Positions 53,369-61,796 of a DNA stretch of 64,000 nt are shown in pieces. The position numbers were made by a program, and so were the translations under genes. Within the stretch, counting starts at the first letter, position 1; each line of letters begins with the position of its first letter. The notes beneath the pieces were generated by a model that saw only the letters and a list, made by a program, of their open reading frames with translations, searched no databases and was not told the DNA's origin. The DNA comes from Fidelibacterota bacterium (lineage in GTDB: Bacteria > Fidelibacterota > Marinisomatia > Marinisomatales > TCS55). The stretch lies in assembly GCA_014239435.1 (NCBI GenBank), contig JAAZYX010000026.1:1-64000 (forward strand). The letters run 5' to 3'.

Positions 53369-53695
53369 TTATTCCTTTTTTTTGGGTTTTTTCTTGGCTG
53401 CCGGTTTCTTTTTGGCGGCGGGCTTTTTCTTTGCAGCAGGTTTCTTCTTCGCTGCCGGTTTCTTGACAGCTGATTTCTTTTCCGTAGTTTTCTTTGGCGC
53501 TGCTTTCTTTTTGGCAGGTGCTTTCTTTTTGGCAGGTGCTTTCTTTTTAGGCGCCTCTTCCACTAACACTTCCTCAACTTCAACGGGTTTGCGTGCAGGT
53601 GCTGCTTTCTTCGGCATTAACGCCTGACGCTTTAGGCGCATCCGTTCTTTATTCTTCCGATTACGGATGTTGACCATTTTTTTCTTCTTATTCAT
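53369..53695 (-). CDS. Lys/Ala/Pro-rich histone H1-like protein
   Basis: A 108-residue, very basic protein. The first ~35 residues are Lys/Arg-rich with a short acidic bridge (EVEEVLVEEAP); then come tandem units of KKKAPAKKKAP and KKPAAKK (the latter at least four times). This resembles eukaryotic H1 tails and bacterial Hc1/AlgP-type DNA-binding proteins, so nucleoid or RNA binding is likely. Shine-Dalgarno AAAGGAA precedes the ATG. The repeat tract is prone to length change. Confidence 0.75.
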   Translation of the reverse strand: MNKKKKMVNIRNRKNKERMRLKRQALMPKKAAPARKPVEVEEVLVEEAPKKKAPAKKKAPAKKKAAPKKTTEKKSAVKKPAAKKKPAAKKKPAAKKKPAAKKKPKKKE

Positions 53696-53752
53696 GGGTT
53701 CCTTTCAATATTTCATTTCGTTGGAATACAAAAAAATCTATTCTGCTAAATT

Positions 53753-53895
53753 ACACACAATTATACTACTCTGGCTCAAACAAATTCCCTACCGGTGCAG
53801 GGCTATGCATACCCCAGGTGTTGCATGCAGACAATGATTGCAGGCCTAAAGTGAACCAACATTTGTATGCAGGGACCTCACATCTGCAGTAGCAA
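53753..53895. other. TGCA-rich intergenic boundary of the pilus operon
   Basis: The gap between the last pilus gene and the histone-like gene contains at least six TGCA-containing words (GGTGCAGGG, ATGCAT, TTGCATGCAG, TTGCAGG, TATGCAGGG, CTGCAG) and an inverted pair ATGATTGC (about 53835) / GCAATCAT (about 53891). No open frame and no T-tract terminator is evident. It may be the operon's 3' structured end or a recombination scar. Confidence 0.35.
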
Positions 53896-54954
53896 TCATT
53901 TGTAGTTCTCAACTCTGGTATGGCCAAGATAATTCGTTTGTATATAGTAGGAAAAACTATCGGTAATAGTAGTAAACGCTGATTGATTCAGAAAATTATT
54001 TGTGATGGTGCCGTTATTCTGATGAATGGAACTATCGTAAATATACAGGCCGCCGGTTTCATTCAAGCGATAAAAGGCCTTTAGGTCTTCCTGGTTTTGG
54101 TAATTGTTGGCTCCGATAAGGGGATTGAAATTCAATCCTTTTGTATGCATTTCCAAAACCGCAGCATCGGTCAGCGCAACAGACCATAAACCAGCATTGC
54201 GCAGCATACCAGAATAGAGATTGCTTCCTCTTCTTGCCAGCAGCAGGTTAATTTCTCCTGCTTCCCAATACACACTACCGCTTGCTGCTGTTCCATGAAC
54301 AAGATTGCCGTCAATGAACATCTTTAAACTGGAACCATTATAGGTGACGATACAATGCACCCAAATATCGTCCACAATATCATTCTTATGCACAGTAAAC
54401 AATGTCAGTTCATTATCATCTCCCTCCAGCGTAACAAAAAATCTCAGCCTTGCTTTTGAATTTCCATCGTACCTGTTAAAAAAGAATTCATAGCCGGTGC
54501 CCGGATTCGAACTATTGGTAGATCCTTTGCTGAGGATCGGTTCATAATCTGAAGGTAAATCAATGCCATTAATTGGAAAATTTTGCGGCTTGAACCAGAC
54601 CGAAATAGTAAATGCGCCGCTTAATCTGTGTTCAGGCTTTTCGCCAAAGTTGACATAGTTATGCTGCCCCCAGAATTTTGCTGCCCTTTTTTCTAATTTC
54701 TTGAGTACAATCGTGCCGGTATTGATCGTTTCAATCGCGGCTGGGTTATCCAAATCGAAAAAAGGCAAATCCGCGCTATTAACAATCTGTTTTGCTGATT
54801 CAATGTTATTCTTCAGCTGGGTGTTGATGTAATCAATCCGGTTAACCTCCAAACCGATAATCAATGAATAATTGAGAAGGAATATTACGCCAAGCGAGAA
54901 TAGTGTCACGATCAACGCAAACAGCAGTGTTATGCCTCCAGAACTATGTTTCAT
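53896..54954 (-). CDS. Pilin-like protein (PilX/GspK-type N-terminus) with LamG/concanavalin-like domain
   Basis: A 352-residue protein. The N-terminus (SSGGITLLFALIVTLFSLGVIFLLN) is a pilin-type helix without the usual Glu at position 5, as in GspK/PilX tip proteins. Residues ~95-330 form a LamG-like jelly-roll: WGQHNYVNFGEKPEHRLSGAFTISVWFKP, WVHCIVTYNGSSLKMFIDGNLV, and LKAFYRLNETGG. Such domains bind sugars or proteins in adhesins. Last gene of the operon, overlapping the previous gene by 4 bases. It may be the tip adhesin of the pilus (inference). Confidence 0.8.
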   Translation of the reverse strand: MKHSSGGITLLFALIVTLFSLGVIFLLNYSLIIGLEVNRIDYINTQLKNNIESAKQIVNSADLPFFDLDNPAAIETINTGTIVLKKLEKRAAKFWGQHNYVNFGEKPEHRLSGAFTISVWFKPQNFPINGIDLPSDYEPILSKGSTNSSNPGTGYEFFFNRYDGNSKARLRFFVTLEGDDNELTLFTVHKNDIVDDIWVHCIVTYNGSSLKMFIDGNLVHGTAASGSVYWEAGEINLLLARRGSNLYSGMLRNAGLWSVALTDAAVLEMHTKGLNFNPLIGANNYQNQEDLKAFYRLNETGGLYIYDSSIHQNNGTITNNFLNQSAFTTITDSFSYYIQTNYLGHTRVENYK

Positions 54955-55496
54955 TCCAATTCCAATACTTTCGTATAAACATGTTTATTCAAATTCCCGT
55001 CCGCCGTATAGAACAGCTTTAGCCTGAACTTATCCATGGTATTGAGTTCCGGAGGAATAAAATATAATTCATTCTGCGGTTCACAGATTTCTCCCGCATA
55101 GGTGACAAATTCAAACTTGGATGAATCCGCATTGACAGCATTGAAAATCTTTTTCCGCTGGCCTGCATTGATGCGGTAATACAAAGAACTGTCTTTAATA
55201 ATAATTTCAACATGATCCTGGAAGGATCCGCTGCGGATCGTATAAAAGCCAACCGAATCGTCAAACAGGTATTCGAACTTTGTCAATGTTCTAAAATCTT
55301 CCTCAAGCCGATTGGCAAACCGTTTATATTTTATGTTTTTCATTTGATATTTCTCTGTTTCCGCTAATCCTTTGAGGGCAAAGCTCATTACCGCAAATAT
55401 CAATGGAAAAACGACACCAATCACTGATACTACAATCAGCATTTCAATCAGCGTAAAACCTTTCGATCTGTATTGTGTGATGTTTATTTGCCTCAT
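54951..55496 (-). CDS. Minor prepilin (GspJ/PilW-like)
   Basis: A 181-residue type IV prepilin. The cleavage site is KG|FTLIEML with Glu at +5, followed by the hydrophobic helix VVSVIGVVFPLIFAVMSFAL. Size and the C-terminal beta region fit GspJ/PilW-like minor pilins. ATG 55496 is chosen because it overlaps the stop of the giant prepilin as ATGA; a TTG six bases upstream is less likely. Part of a set of four minor pilins. Confidence 0.88.
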   Translation of the reverse strand: MRQINITQYRSKGFTLIEMLIVVSVIGVVFPLIFAVMSFALKGLAETEKYQMKNIKYKRFANRLEEDFRTLTKFEYLFDDSVGFYTIRSGSFQDHVEIIIKDSSLYYRINAGQRKKIFNAVNADSSKFEFVTYAGEICEPQNELYFIPPELNTMDKFRLKLFYTADGNLNKHVYTKVLELE

Positions 55497-57436
55497 GGCC
55501 AATCTCCAGGATAAAAAATGACATTGTTGCTGGTGACCACAAAAACATTGCCAGTACTTGGGTTGGTCGCTTGGCGTGGGTAGCCAAGAACGGATTGGAG
55601 CGTGCTCACATCTTGTTGAATATAATTACCATCATCGTTGGCTCTGTAAAATTCATCTACGCTGGTTTCACTACCTGTTCCGGATACCAATATATTTACA
55701 TCTAACCTGCTTCCTGCGCCCCCCCGAAGTTCCACATCATACCAGGTGCTGTTTGGCTGACTGAAGGTAATGTAGCCATATTTTTGTGGCCCCTGAAAGT
55801 GTTGGCTATAGTCAAGGTCATCAATGTCAATCTCAATCAATGATTCTTCAATATAATCTTCATCTAGCGCTGATGCTCGGCTTGCTTGAGAAGGCTTTGT
55901 CCAGGCACGAATGATACTCCCATTTCTCTGAACTTTGATACGAACATATCTATTTGTCCAAACGCCATCTTGACTTATTATTGGAGATGGTATACCCACT
56001 ACTCTCGAATTATGATTATAATCAATCGTATGATCTCCTGCTTCTCCTGAGACAATACCAAAAACTCCTTTATCATCCCCATTTGGTGTTGAACCATTCA
56101 TCGACCTTATGACAGCTACATTATAACTTGTATTATCGACTCTTGAAAAAATAGCTATTAATCCAATAGTGTCATTATCACCAGGGCCTCCTGCGAGTGT
56201 CGCCTCAAGCGTATAATTTTCCAATGCATCTGGACTAACAAAACCATTGGCAGGATCAACATTTAATGGCATGAACACTGCGGTCTGATCAGCATTCATT
56301 CTCCACGAAGCCGAATTACCTGAAAAAGGCGCACTGTCACTATAGTTTTGGCCATCAAATCTAGCCCATGTGTTAAAAATTGTTAGCATACTCTGTTCAA
56401 TAAACTGCTGTGCATTTTGCTGGTTGAATGAATCTAATTCTGCTGCGGTGTAGATATAGCTTTCAATCGGTTCAAGTAAGCCAATAATGCTGTACTGATC
56501 AAAATTGGAATCTTCCGAATCTGGTCCAGGCAGAGAGTTAATCATTTCCTTATCCTCACTATTAACGAGCCTCCCATTTTGGATAGTTAATTCATTTGTG
56601 TATACTAAAAATTGATCAATATCTGTACTGGCGTGATTCTCTTCTACTTCGTACCTGAACAACAATGTGTCAGTTCCGTCACCAGATACATAATTTGCCT
56701 TCACTTCTCCCGGCAGCGAAGCCCGGTTCTGGTATGTTCCAATGTCACCTGTCAAAATACCAAAGTTTAAATTGATGTATAATGAGAAATCAGCTTCAGC
56801 ATCTGTTACAAATACATTTTCATTAAATGCGACCTTAAATGACAGCGCATCTCCTGGCATAATGATGTTTAAACCCGGAGTCTCGTCAACAAGCAGCATC
56901 TTGGTAACATAGGGCGGATTGATCAATTCTTCCGGAAGCATATTTGCACCAAAAATCTGGGAAGTTCTATATGGGTTGCGCAATCGGGCATGGGCAATTT
57001 CAATTTGGGCCCGCTTGAGTGTGGTTGGCGAAATGGATGTGGTGACCGTTGAATTCATCGTATCAACCTCAACATAATCAAGCTCTATAGTTGCTGTCAT
57101 GCCGCTGTACACCGGATTGGTAACAGAAATGCCGTGAAAATCATCGATATCATCCAAGCTGGATAAATCAGCCTGGCTTTCAGCTTCATCGGCCCCAAAA
57201 TCATTCTTTATTGTCAGGCCCAGCGTTCTGAAATTTTCAATATTCTCATCATAGATCCTCAGAGACAATTCATTAAGCAATTCATTGGAGAATGCATCAG
57301 CAATGGTGGTTAATTGATTGGTGACTGTCCGATCCCGCACTATTTGAATCGATCCATATATGAAGCCAATCAACAGCAGCAATGCGGTCAGGCCAAAAAT
57401 AGTGTCTAAATAAGTGAATCCCCTGCTGTAATTCAT
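55493..57436 (-). CDS. Giant prepilin with extended C-terminal domain (Asp at +5)
   Basis: A 647-residue protein starting MNYSRG|FTYLDTIFG, a prepilin peptidase site followed by helix LTALLLLIGFIYGSIQI. The +5 residue is Asp rather than Glu. The remaining ~600 residues are beta-rich and contain LENYTLEATLAGGPGDNDTIGL and YVRIKVQRNGSIIRAWTKP, the pattern of a concanavalin/glycanase-like lectin fold, and earlier Ig-like segments (DALSFKVAFNENVFV). Few pilins are this long. It is likely an adhesin or tip component; overlaps both neighbours. Confidence 0.8.
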   Translation of the reverse strand: MNYSRGFTYLDTIFGLTALLLLIGFIYGSIQIVRDRTVTNQLTTIADAFSNELLNELSLRIYDENIENFRTLGLTIKNDFGADEAESQADLSSLDDIDDFHGISVTNPVYSGMTATIELDYVEVDTMNSTVTTSISPTTLKRAQIEIAHARLRNPYRTSQIFGANMLPEELINPPYVTKMLLVDETPGLNIIMPGDALSFKVAFNENVFVTDAEADFSLYINLNFGILTGDIGTYQNRASLPGEVKANYVSGDGTDTLLFRYEVEENHASTDIDQFLVYTNELTIQNGRLVNSEDKEMINSLPGPDSEDSNFDQYSIIGLLEPIESYIYTAAELDSFNQQNAQQFIEQSMLTIFNTWARFDGQNYSDSAPFSGNSASWRMNADQTAVFMPLNVDPANGFVSPDALENYTLEATLAGGPGDNDTIGLIAIFSRVDNTSYNVAVIRSMNGSTPNGDDKGVFGIVSGEAGDHTIDYNHNSRVVGIPSPIISQDGVWTNRYVRIKVQRNGSIIRAWTKPSQASRASALDEDYIEESLIEIDIDDLDYSQHFQGPQKYGYITFSQPNSTWYDVELRGGAGSRLDVNILVSGTGSETSVDEFYRANDDGNYIQQDVSTLQSVLGYPRQATNPSTGNVFVVTSNNVIFYPGDWP

Positions 57437-57897
57437 TCCACAAAACCGGTGATACCATAAATGCTGAATGTTGTTTTATCAAATGTTAATGTTAATTCAC
57501 TTTCACGATCATACAGGCCCCACGGAGAAAAAATGAATGCAACCGTATCATCTGCAATCGGCGGATCGATGGTCAGCGTAGCTGTCTGTATAGCGATCTC
57601 AGGCACCATCTTCCCGTTATGCGGCAATTGGAGCGTCTCGGTAGAGCTGGATGGAACATGCAGTATATCAGCTACATATTTTTTTTCTGACTGCACAATT
57701 GATAAGCTGGCATAGGTGTTGTTTGCAATGGCAGTTTCCTGTACATAATGCAAATGGGCGATAAATCTTTCGGCATACTCTTTGCTGCTGATCGACCTGT
57801 TATTAGGAGAAATCAGTACAATGGCGGTGCTGGCCAGAATACCCATGATGGCAACTGCAAAAAGCAGCTCAATGAGCGAATAGCCATTGTGTTTCAT
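57433..57897 (-). CDS. Minor prepilin (GspH/FimT-like)
   Basis: A 154-residue prepilin with site NG|YSLIELLFAVAIMG (Glu at +5) and a beta-rich C-terminal domain. GspH/FimT-like size and position, first of the four minor pilin genes after the terminator palindrome. The ATG at 57897 is preferred over an upstream TTG. It overlaps the giant prepilin gene by 4 bases. Confidence 0.87.
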   Translation of the reverse strand: MKHNGYSLIELLFAVAIMGILASTAIVLISPNNRSISSKEYAERFIAHLHYVQETAIANNTYASLSIVQSEKKYVADILHVPSSSTETLQLPHNGKMVPEIAIQTATLTIDPPIADDTVAFIFSPWGLYDRESELTLTFDKTTFSIYGITGFVE

Positions 57898-57910
57898 TTG
57901 ATTCAGTAAC

Positions 57911-57940
57911 AAAAAAGGCCCTTTTAAAAGGGCCTTTTTT
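57911..57940. terminator. Perfect 30-bp palindromic terminator
   Basis: AAAAAAGGCCCTTTT and its exact complement AAAAGGGCCTTTTTT form a 30-base perfect palindrome with six T at the end in either direction, a bidirectional rho-independent terminator. It lies 23 bases after the major pilin stop codon (57963) and before the minor pilin genes, so part of the transcripts end here, which would raise the ratio of major to minor pilin mRNA. Confidence 0.9.
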
Positions 57941-57962
57941 GCTGTACAGTTAATTTTTGAAA

Positions 57963-58514
57963 TTAGGGTGCTGGTACATTGTTGCCGCCGCTTGCTGGTG
58001 CGTCGGCAGTATTTAAACCAGTTTGATCCAATACATTAGACCCAACAGATGTATACGCCACATTCGGAGTTGAAAAGTATACATTGTAATTTTTTAATGT
58101 TCCGGCTCCTTCGCTATTCAAAGAATATACAACGATGATACCGTCATCAGAATTAAGCGTCCAAATAGAATGCCTGTGTGTTCCGGCTCCTTGATCTGCA
58201 TAACTAAAAGTCCAATTGGCTGCAATATCGGCATCTACAAATTGACTTTTCACAGGATTACTATCATTATTACCGTCTGGTGTGGCAGGATATACTCCGG
58301 TACCCGTCATTGTTGATTCAATGTAGCTTTGGACCACGCCGGTGTTGATAGTGGCGGCAAGTGCCCGTGCCGATGCTACTTTCGATGTTCTGGTAGCATT
58401 ATTGAATGCAGGTACTGCGATTGTTGCAAGAATGCCAATGATGGCAATTACAATAATCAGCTCGATCAGTGTAAATCCACCACTGATGTTCTTTTTGTTG
58501 AGGTAATTAAGCAT
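57963..58514 (-). CDS. Major prepilin (PilA/MshA-like)
   Basis: A 183-residue prepilin with site SGG|FTLIELIIVIAIIG (Glu at +5), the long N-terminal helix ATIAVPAFNNA and a beta C-terminal domain. The Shine-Dalgarno AAGGAG eight bases before ATG 58514 decides the start against an upstream TTG at 58562. A C-terminal low-complexity tail (ASGGNNVPAP) is unusual. Position between the platform protein and the terminator suggests it is the main subunit. Confidence 0.92.
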   Translation of the reverse strand: MLNYLNKKNISGGFTLIELIIVIAIIGILATIAVPAFNNATRTSKVASARALAATINTGVVQSYIESTMTGTGVYPATPDGNNDSNPVKSQFVDADIAANWTFSYADQGAGTHRHSIWTLNSDDGIIVVYSLNSEGAGTLKNYNVYFSTPNVAYTSVGSNVLDQTGLNTADAPASGGNNVPAP

Positions 58515-58611
58515 ATAATTACTCCTTCGCTTTTTATTCATTTTTTTGTCAATAGTCTTCAATGTTTGAAGTGTGCTAGATTAATCAATATTACACAATT
58601 TTTTTAATTAA

Positions 58612-59820
58612 TTACATAGAAATATTTTCATACATTTTAAACATCGGCATGAATACACTGCTCACGAACATGGCAATGAATAAACCCATCACTACTGTTA
58701 TGATCGGTTCGATAGAAGCAGATAACGCATCGGTGGCATTGTTTAATTCTATTTCATAGTATTCGGATGTCGAAAGCAGCATTTGGTCTAGGGCGCCTAT
58801 CTCCTCGCCTACACCAACCATACTGCATAAATAATCCGAAAACACTCCCGACTCATTCATCGACATTGTAACACTTTTCCCGGTTTCAATGTCTTTCACT
58901 ATTGTATCTATCGCATTAAGATAAATTGAATTATCTGCCACATTTCTCACAACCAACAGCGATTCTTTCAGCGGTACCCCGAACTTCAGCAGGGTGCCTA
59001 AAATTTTTGTAATTCTTAGATTGATTGATGCAATCGTAATTTTTTTATAGATGGGATTCTTCAGCGACAGCTTGTCGAACAATGTTTTGCCGCTATCAGT
59101 TTTCTTGTAGAAATACGCAAATCCAAAAAGCAACACGCCGATAATAAGCAGCGACAGAGAATTTGAACTTAAAAAATCACTGAAATTTAGTATTCCCTGC
59201 GTAAGCGCCGGGATTTCAGTGCCTGAATTGACCAATATTCCTGTAAATGTGGGAATCACTTTTGTCATCACTACATACATTGCGATCGCCATGATAGATC
59301 CAACGATCTTGGGATATCTGGTAGCTTTTTTTACATTATCTTCAATCTTAACATCCTGCTTAAGGCTTTTTACCAACTCCTCCAGCATTGCATCCAGGAT
59401 GCCTCCCTTTTCGCCGGCTTCCACCATTGCAACTGTTATATTATCAAAGATCTTGGGATGCTTTCTCAATGATTCGGAGAACGAGCTACCCTGCTGGAGT
59501 GAAAGTATTACATCCTCGACTGCTTCCTTAAAAACCCTGTTTTTGATCTGTTTTGAAATGATTTCAATTGCATTCAACAGCGCAACGCCGGAGCTTAGCA
59601 TCGTCTGCAGCTGTTGAAAAAAATTGGTCTTATCCTGCAGCTTTACCTGCTCGCCGAGCTCAATACTTAACACACTTTTCTTTTCCTCCTGAATCGACAG
59701 CAAATCACTGCCATTGGAGATCAGGGTGTTTTCCACGTCCGACTCGCTATTGCCGGTAATGGTAGTACGGTTCAGTTTTCCGTCGGAATCGAGGAATTGT
59801 ACTTTGTATTTATTTGCCAC
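58612..59820 (-). CDS. Type IV pilus/type II secretion platform protein (PilC/GspF)
   Basis: A 402-residue inner-membrane protein with two repeated GspF domains: LSSGVALLNAIEIISKQ, SSFSESLRKHP, VEAGEKGGILDAML, then LKFGVPLKESLLVV and VGVGEEIGALDQMLL. A small N-terminal domain precedes them. It anchors the pilus assembly ATPase. The start is GTG overlapping the ATPase stop (TAGTG). Confidence 0.95.
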   Translation of the reverse strand: MANKYKVQFLDSDGKLNRTTITGNSESDVENTLISNGSDLLSIQEEKKSVLSIELGEQVKLQDKTNFFQQLQTMLSSGVALLNAIEIISKQIKNRVFKEAVEDVILSLQQGSSFSESLRKHPKIFDNITVAMVEAGEKGGILDAMLEELVKSLKQDVKIEDNVKKATRYPKIVGSIMAIAMYVVMTKVIPTFTGILVNSGTEIPALTQGILNFSDFLSSNSLSLLIIGVLLFGFAYFYKKTDSGKTLFDKLSLKNPIYKKITIASINLRITKILGTLLKFGVPLKESLLVVRNVADNSIYLNAIDTIVKDIETGKSVTMSMNESGVFSDYLCSMVGVGEEIGALDQMLLSTSEYYEIELNNATDALSASIEPIITVVMGLFIAMFVSSVFMPMFKMYENISM

Positions 59821-61454
59821 TATATGACTCGGGTAATTTCTTCTACAGAGGTGGCCCCGCTCATGACCATCGATTTTACTTCATCAGTTAAGGTTGACAT
59901 GCCATCCTGGATTGCCTGGTATTTGATCTCATTATCCGGCCTTTTGTCATTGACCAATGCATTCAGCTCCTGGCTGGGGATCAGCAATTCATACAAGCCT
60001 GTCCGCCCCTTGTATCCCTTTCCGCCGCAATTCTGGCAGCCGTTCTGATTAACCGAGCAAATCAGATCATTCTCTGCGAACCCTAAATTCTCTATTTCAT
60101 GCTCGTTGGCCTTGCGCTGCTCCTTGCACGATTGGCACACTCGTCTGATCAGCCGCTGAGCAATGATTGCGCGCACTGTTGCTGTAACCAGAAAGGGGTC
60201 CATGCCCATATCAAGCAGCCTGGAGTACGAAGAAGCCGTATCATTTGTATGCAGTGTGCTTAAGACCAAATGCCCCGTAAGGGCAGCGCGGACAGCCAAT
60301 TCTATGGTTGCAACATCGCGCATTTCACCGACCATGATAATATCCGGATCCTGCCGCAGCATAGAGCTTAAGGAAGCTGCAAATGTCATACCTGCCTTCT
60401 CATTCAACTGACCCTGGGCGATGCCTTTCATATTATACTCGACAGGATCTTCCACGGTTATAATATTTACATCCGGCGAATTGAGTATGCTCAGGGTAGC
60501 GTACAGGGTTGTTGATTTTCCGCTTCCCGTGGGACCCGTAACCAGAATGATGCCAGTTGAATTGGATATCGCTTTTTGCCATTTTGAAAGCGTAATGGCA
60601 GGAAAACCCAATTTATCCAGTGATATCTGGCCTTTACTCGGATCCAATATCCTCATGACCGTTTTTTCACCGTATTCTGTGGGATAGGTTGAGATCCTGA
60701 AATCAAAGACTTTGCCTGACGGCATCTGATGTTTAAATCGCCCGTCTTGCGGTTTCCTTGATTCAGCAATGTCCAGATTAGACATCACCTTCAGCCTGGA
60801 ATTGATGGCCTTAACCCTGTAGTTCGGCATAACCATAATCGACTGCAGAACGCCATCTATCCGATAACGAATATCTAATTCAAATTCAGACGGCTGAATG
60901 TGAATATCACTGGCATTCGACTCCACCGCTTCCTCAATGATCTTTTGCACCAGCTCAATAATAACAGAATCATCTTTATCTTCGAGATCTTGGCTATCCA
61001 TCAAATCAATGGAGTAGGAACTTTGAATAATATTCTTTAATGCCTCCTTGGAGCACAGCACAGCTTGAATTGTTTTTCCTGTTTTCAATTCGAGCTCATC
61101 CAGCGTTGCAATATCGGAAGCGTTGGATAGGCCGACAGCAAGGATATCATCTACCTCAAATAGCGGAATAGCCATCAGCTTTCTGGCGGTCTCTTTATCC
61201 AGAAACTGTACCGCATTGTGATCAACATTGAATTTGTTTAAATCCACGTAGGGCGCCATTTGCTGATGGGAAAGGCCATGCATCACTTCTGTTTCATCCA
61301 GATAGCCGAGTTTGACAGCTATTTCACCAAACAGCATATCTTCATCGCCGTTGTACGCGAGTATTTCATCTATCTGCTGGTCGGTCAGCAGATTGCTGAA
61401 CTTCAAAGATTTGCCAAGCAGGCTGTGCTGCTTCTTTAATATTTCTAATTTCAT
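59820..61454 (-). CDS. Pilus assembly/secretion ATPase (PilB/GspE)
   Basis: A 544-residue hexameric AAA-type ATPase. N-terminal MshEN-like domain (~1-150), then Walker A GPTGSGKSTT (~307-316), Asp box VEDPVEYNM, Walker B QDPDIIMVGEMRD and His box ALTGHLVLSTLHTND. A zinc-binding pair CQSC...CQNC is present, as in extension ATPases. No retraction ATPase (PilT) gene is in the window. Coupled by ATGA overlap with the receiver-like gene. Confidence 0.96.
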   Translation of the reverse strand: MKLEILKKQHSLLGKSLKFSNLLTDQQIDEILAYNGDEDMLFGEIAVKLGYLDETEVMHGLSHQQMAPYVDLNKFNVDHNAVQFLDKETARKLMAIPLFEVDDILAVGLSNASDIATLDELELKTGKTIQAVLCSKEALKNIIQSSYSIDLMDSQDLEDKDDSVIIELVQKIIEEAVESNASDIHIQPSEFELDIRYRIDGVLQSIMVMPNYRVKAINSRLKVMSNLDIAESRKPQDGRFKHQMPSGKVFDFRISTYPTEYGEKTVMRILDPSKGQISLDKLGFPAITLSKWQKAISNSTGIILVTGPTGSGKSTTLYATLSILNSPDVNIITVEDPVEYNMKGIAQGQLNEKAGMTFAASLSSMLRQDPDIIMVGEMRDVATIELAVRAALTGHLVLSTLHTNDTASSYSRLLDMGMDPFLVTATVRAIIAQRLIRRVCQSCKEQRKANEHEIENLGFAENDLICSVNQNGCQNCGGKGYKGRTGLYELLIPSQELNALVNDKRPDNEIKYQAIQDGMSTLTDEVKSMVMSGATSVEEITRVI

Positions 61455-61792
61455 GCTTTATTCACCGAATTGAACAGTTCGCTGATAATTTTATTTTTGG
61501 TATAAACGCCGTCAAACTGGTAATGCGCATCATCTGTGAAATTATCTTCGGCAACGACGAAGAAAATTTTAATATTCTGCAGAGACCTGTCTCTTTTTAC
61601 CAGCTTGGTTAAGACTAATGGATTTAACCCGTCCGATTCGTTGTCCAGCACAATCACATCGGTTGGTTCTTTCTTGATTTCATTCAATGCCAGGAGACCG
61701 TTGGTGCTGATTTCGATGCTGACGTCGCGGCCACTGCTCATCATCAGCTCCTGGCTGAAAAAATCATCGTTGCTTATTATATGGATCTTCAT
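61451..61792 (-). CDS. Degenerate response-regulator receiver-like protein
   Basis: A 113-residue protein with the CheY-like layout: SNDDFF (acidic pair), DVIVLDNESDG (phosphoacceptor-position Asp in VLD) and IKIFFVVAEDN. The usual Thr/Ser and Lys switch residues look replaced. It sits between secretin and ATPase genes in the operon. It may be a stand-alone or pseudo-receiver that regulates pilus assembly. ATG 61792 is preferred over TTG 61804. No histidine kinase is visible nearby. Confidence 0.65.
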   Translation of the reverse strand: MKIHIISNDDFFSQELMMSSGRDVSIEISTNGLLALNEIKKEPTDVIVLDNESDGLNPLVLTKLVKRDRSLQNIKIFFVVAEDNFTDDAHYQFDGVYTKNKIISELFNSVNKA

Positions 61793-61796
61793 CCGT

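Noticed and set aside
53316-53627. Long hydrophobic plus-strand frame rich in Phe/Ala/Gly
   Set aside because: It is the exact antisense of the Lys/Ala/Pro-rich gene; the pattern is the mirror of the lysine-rich codons and the minus-strand gene has a proper Shine-Dalgarno.
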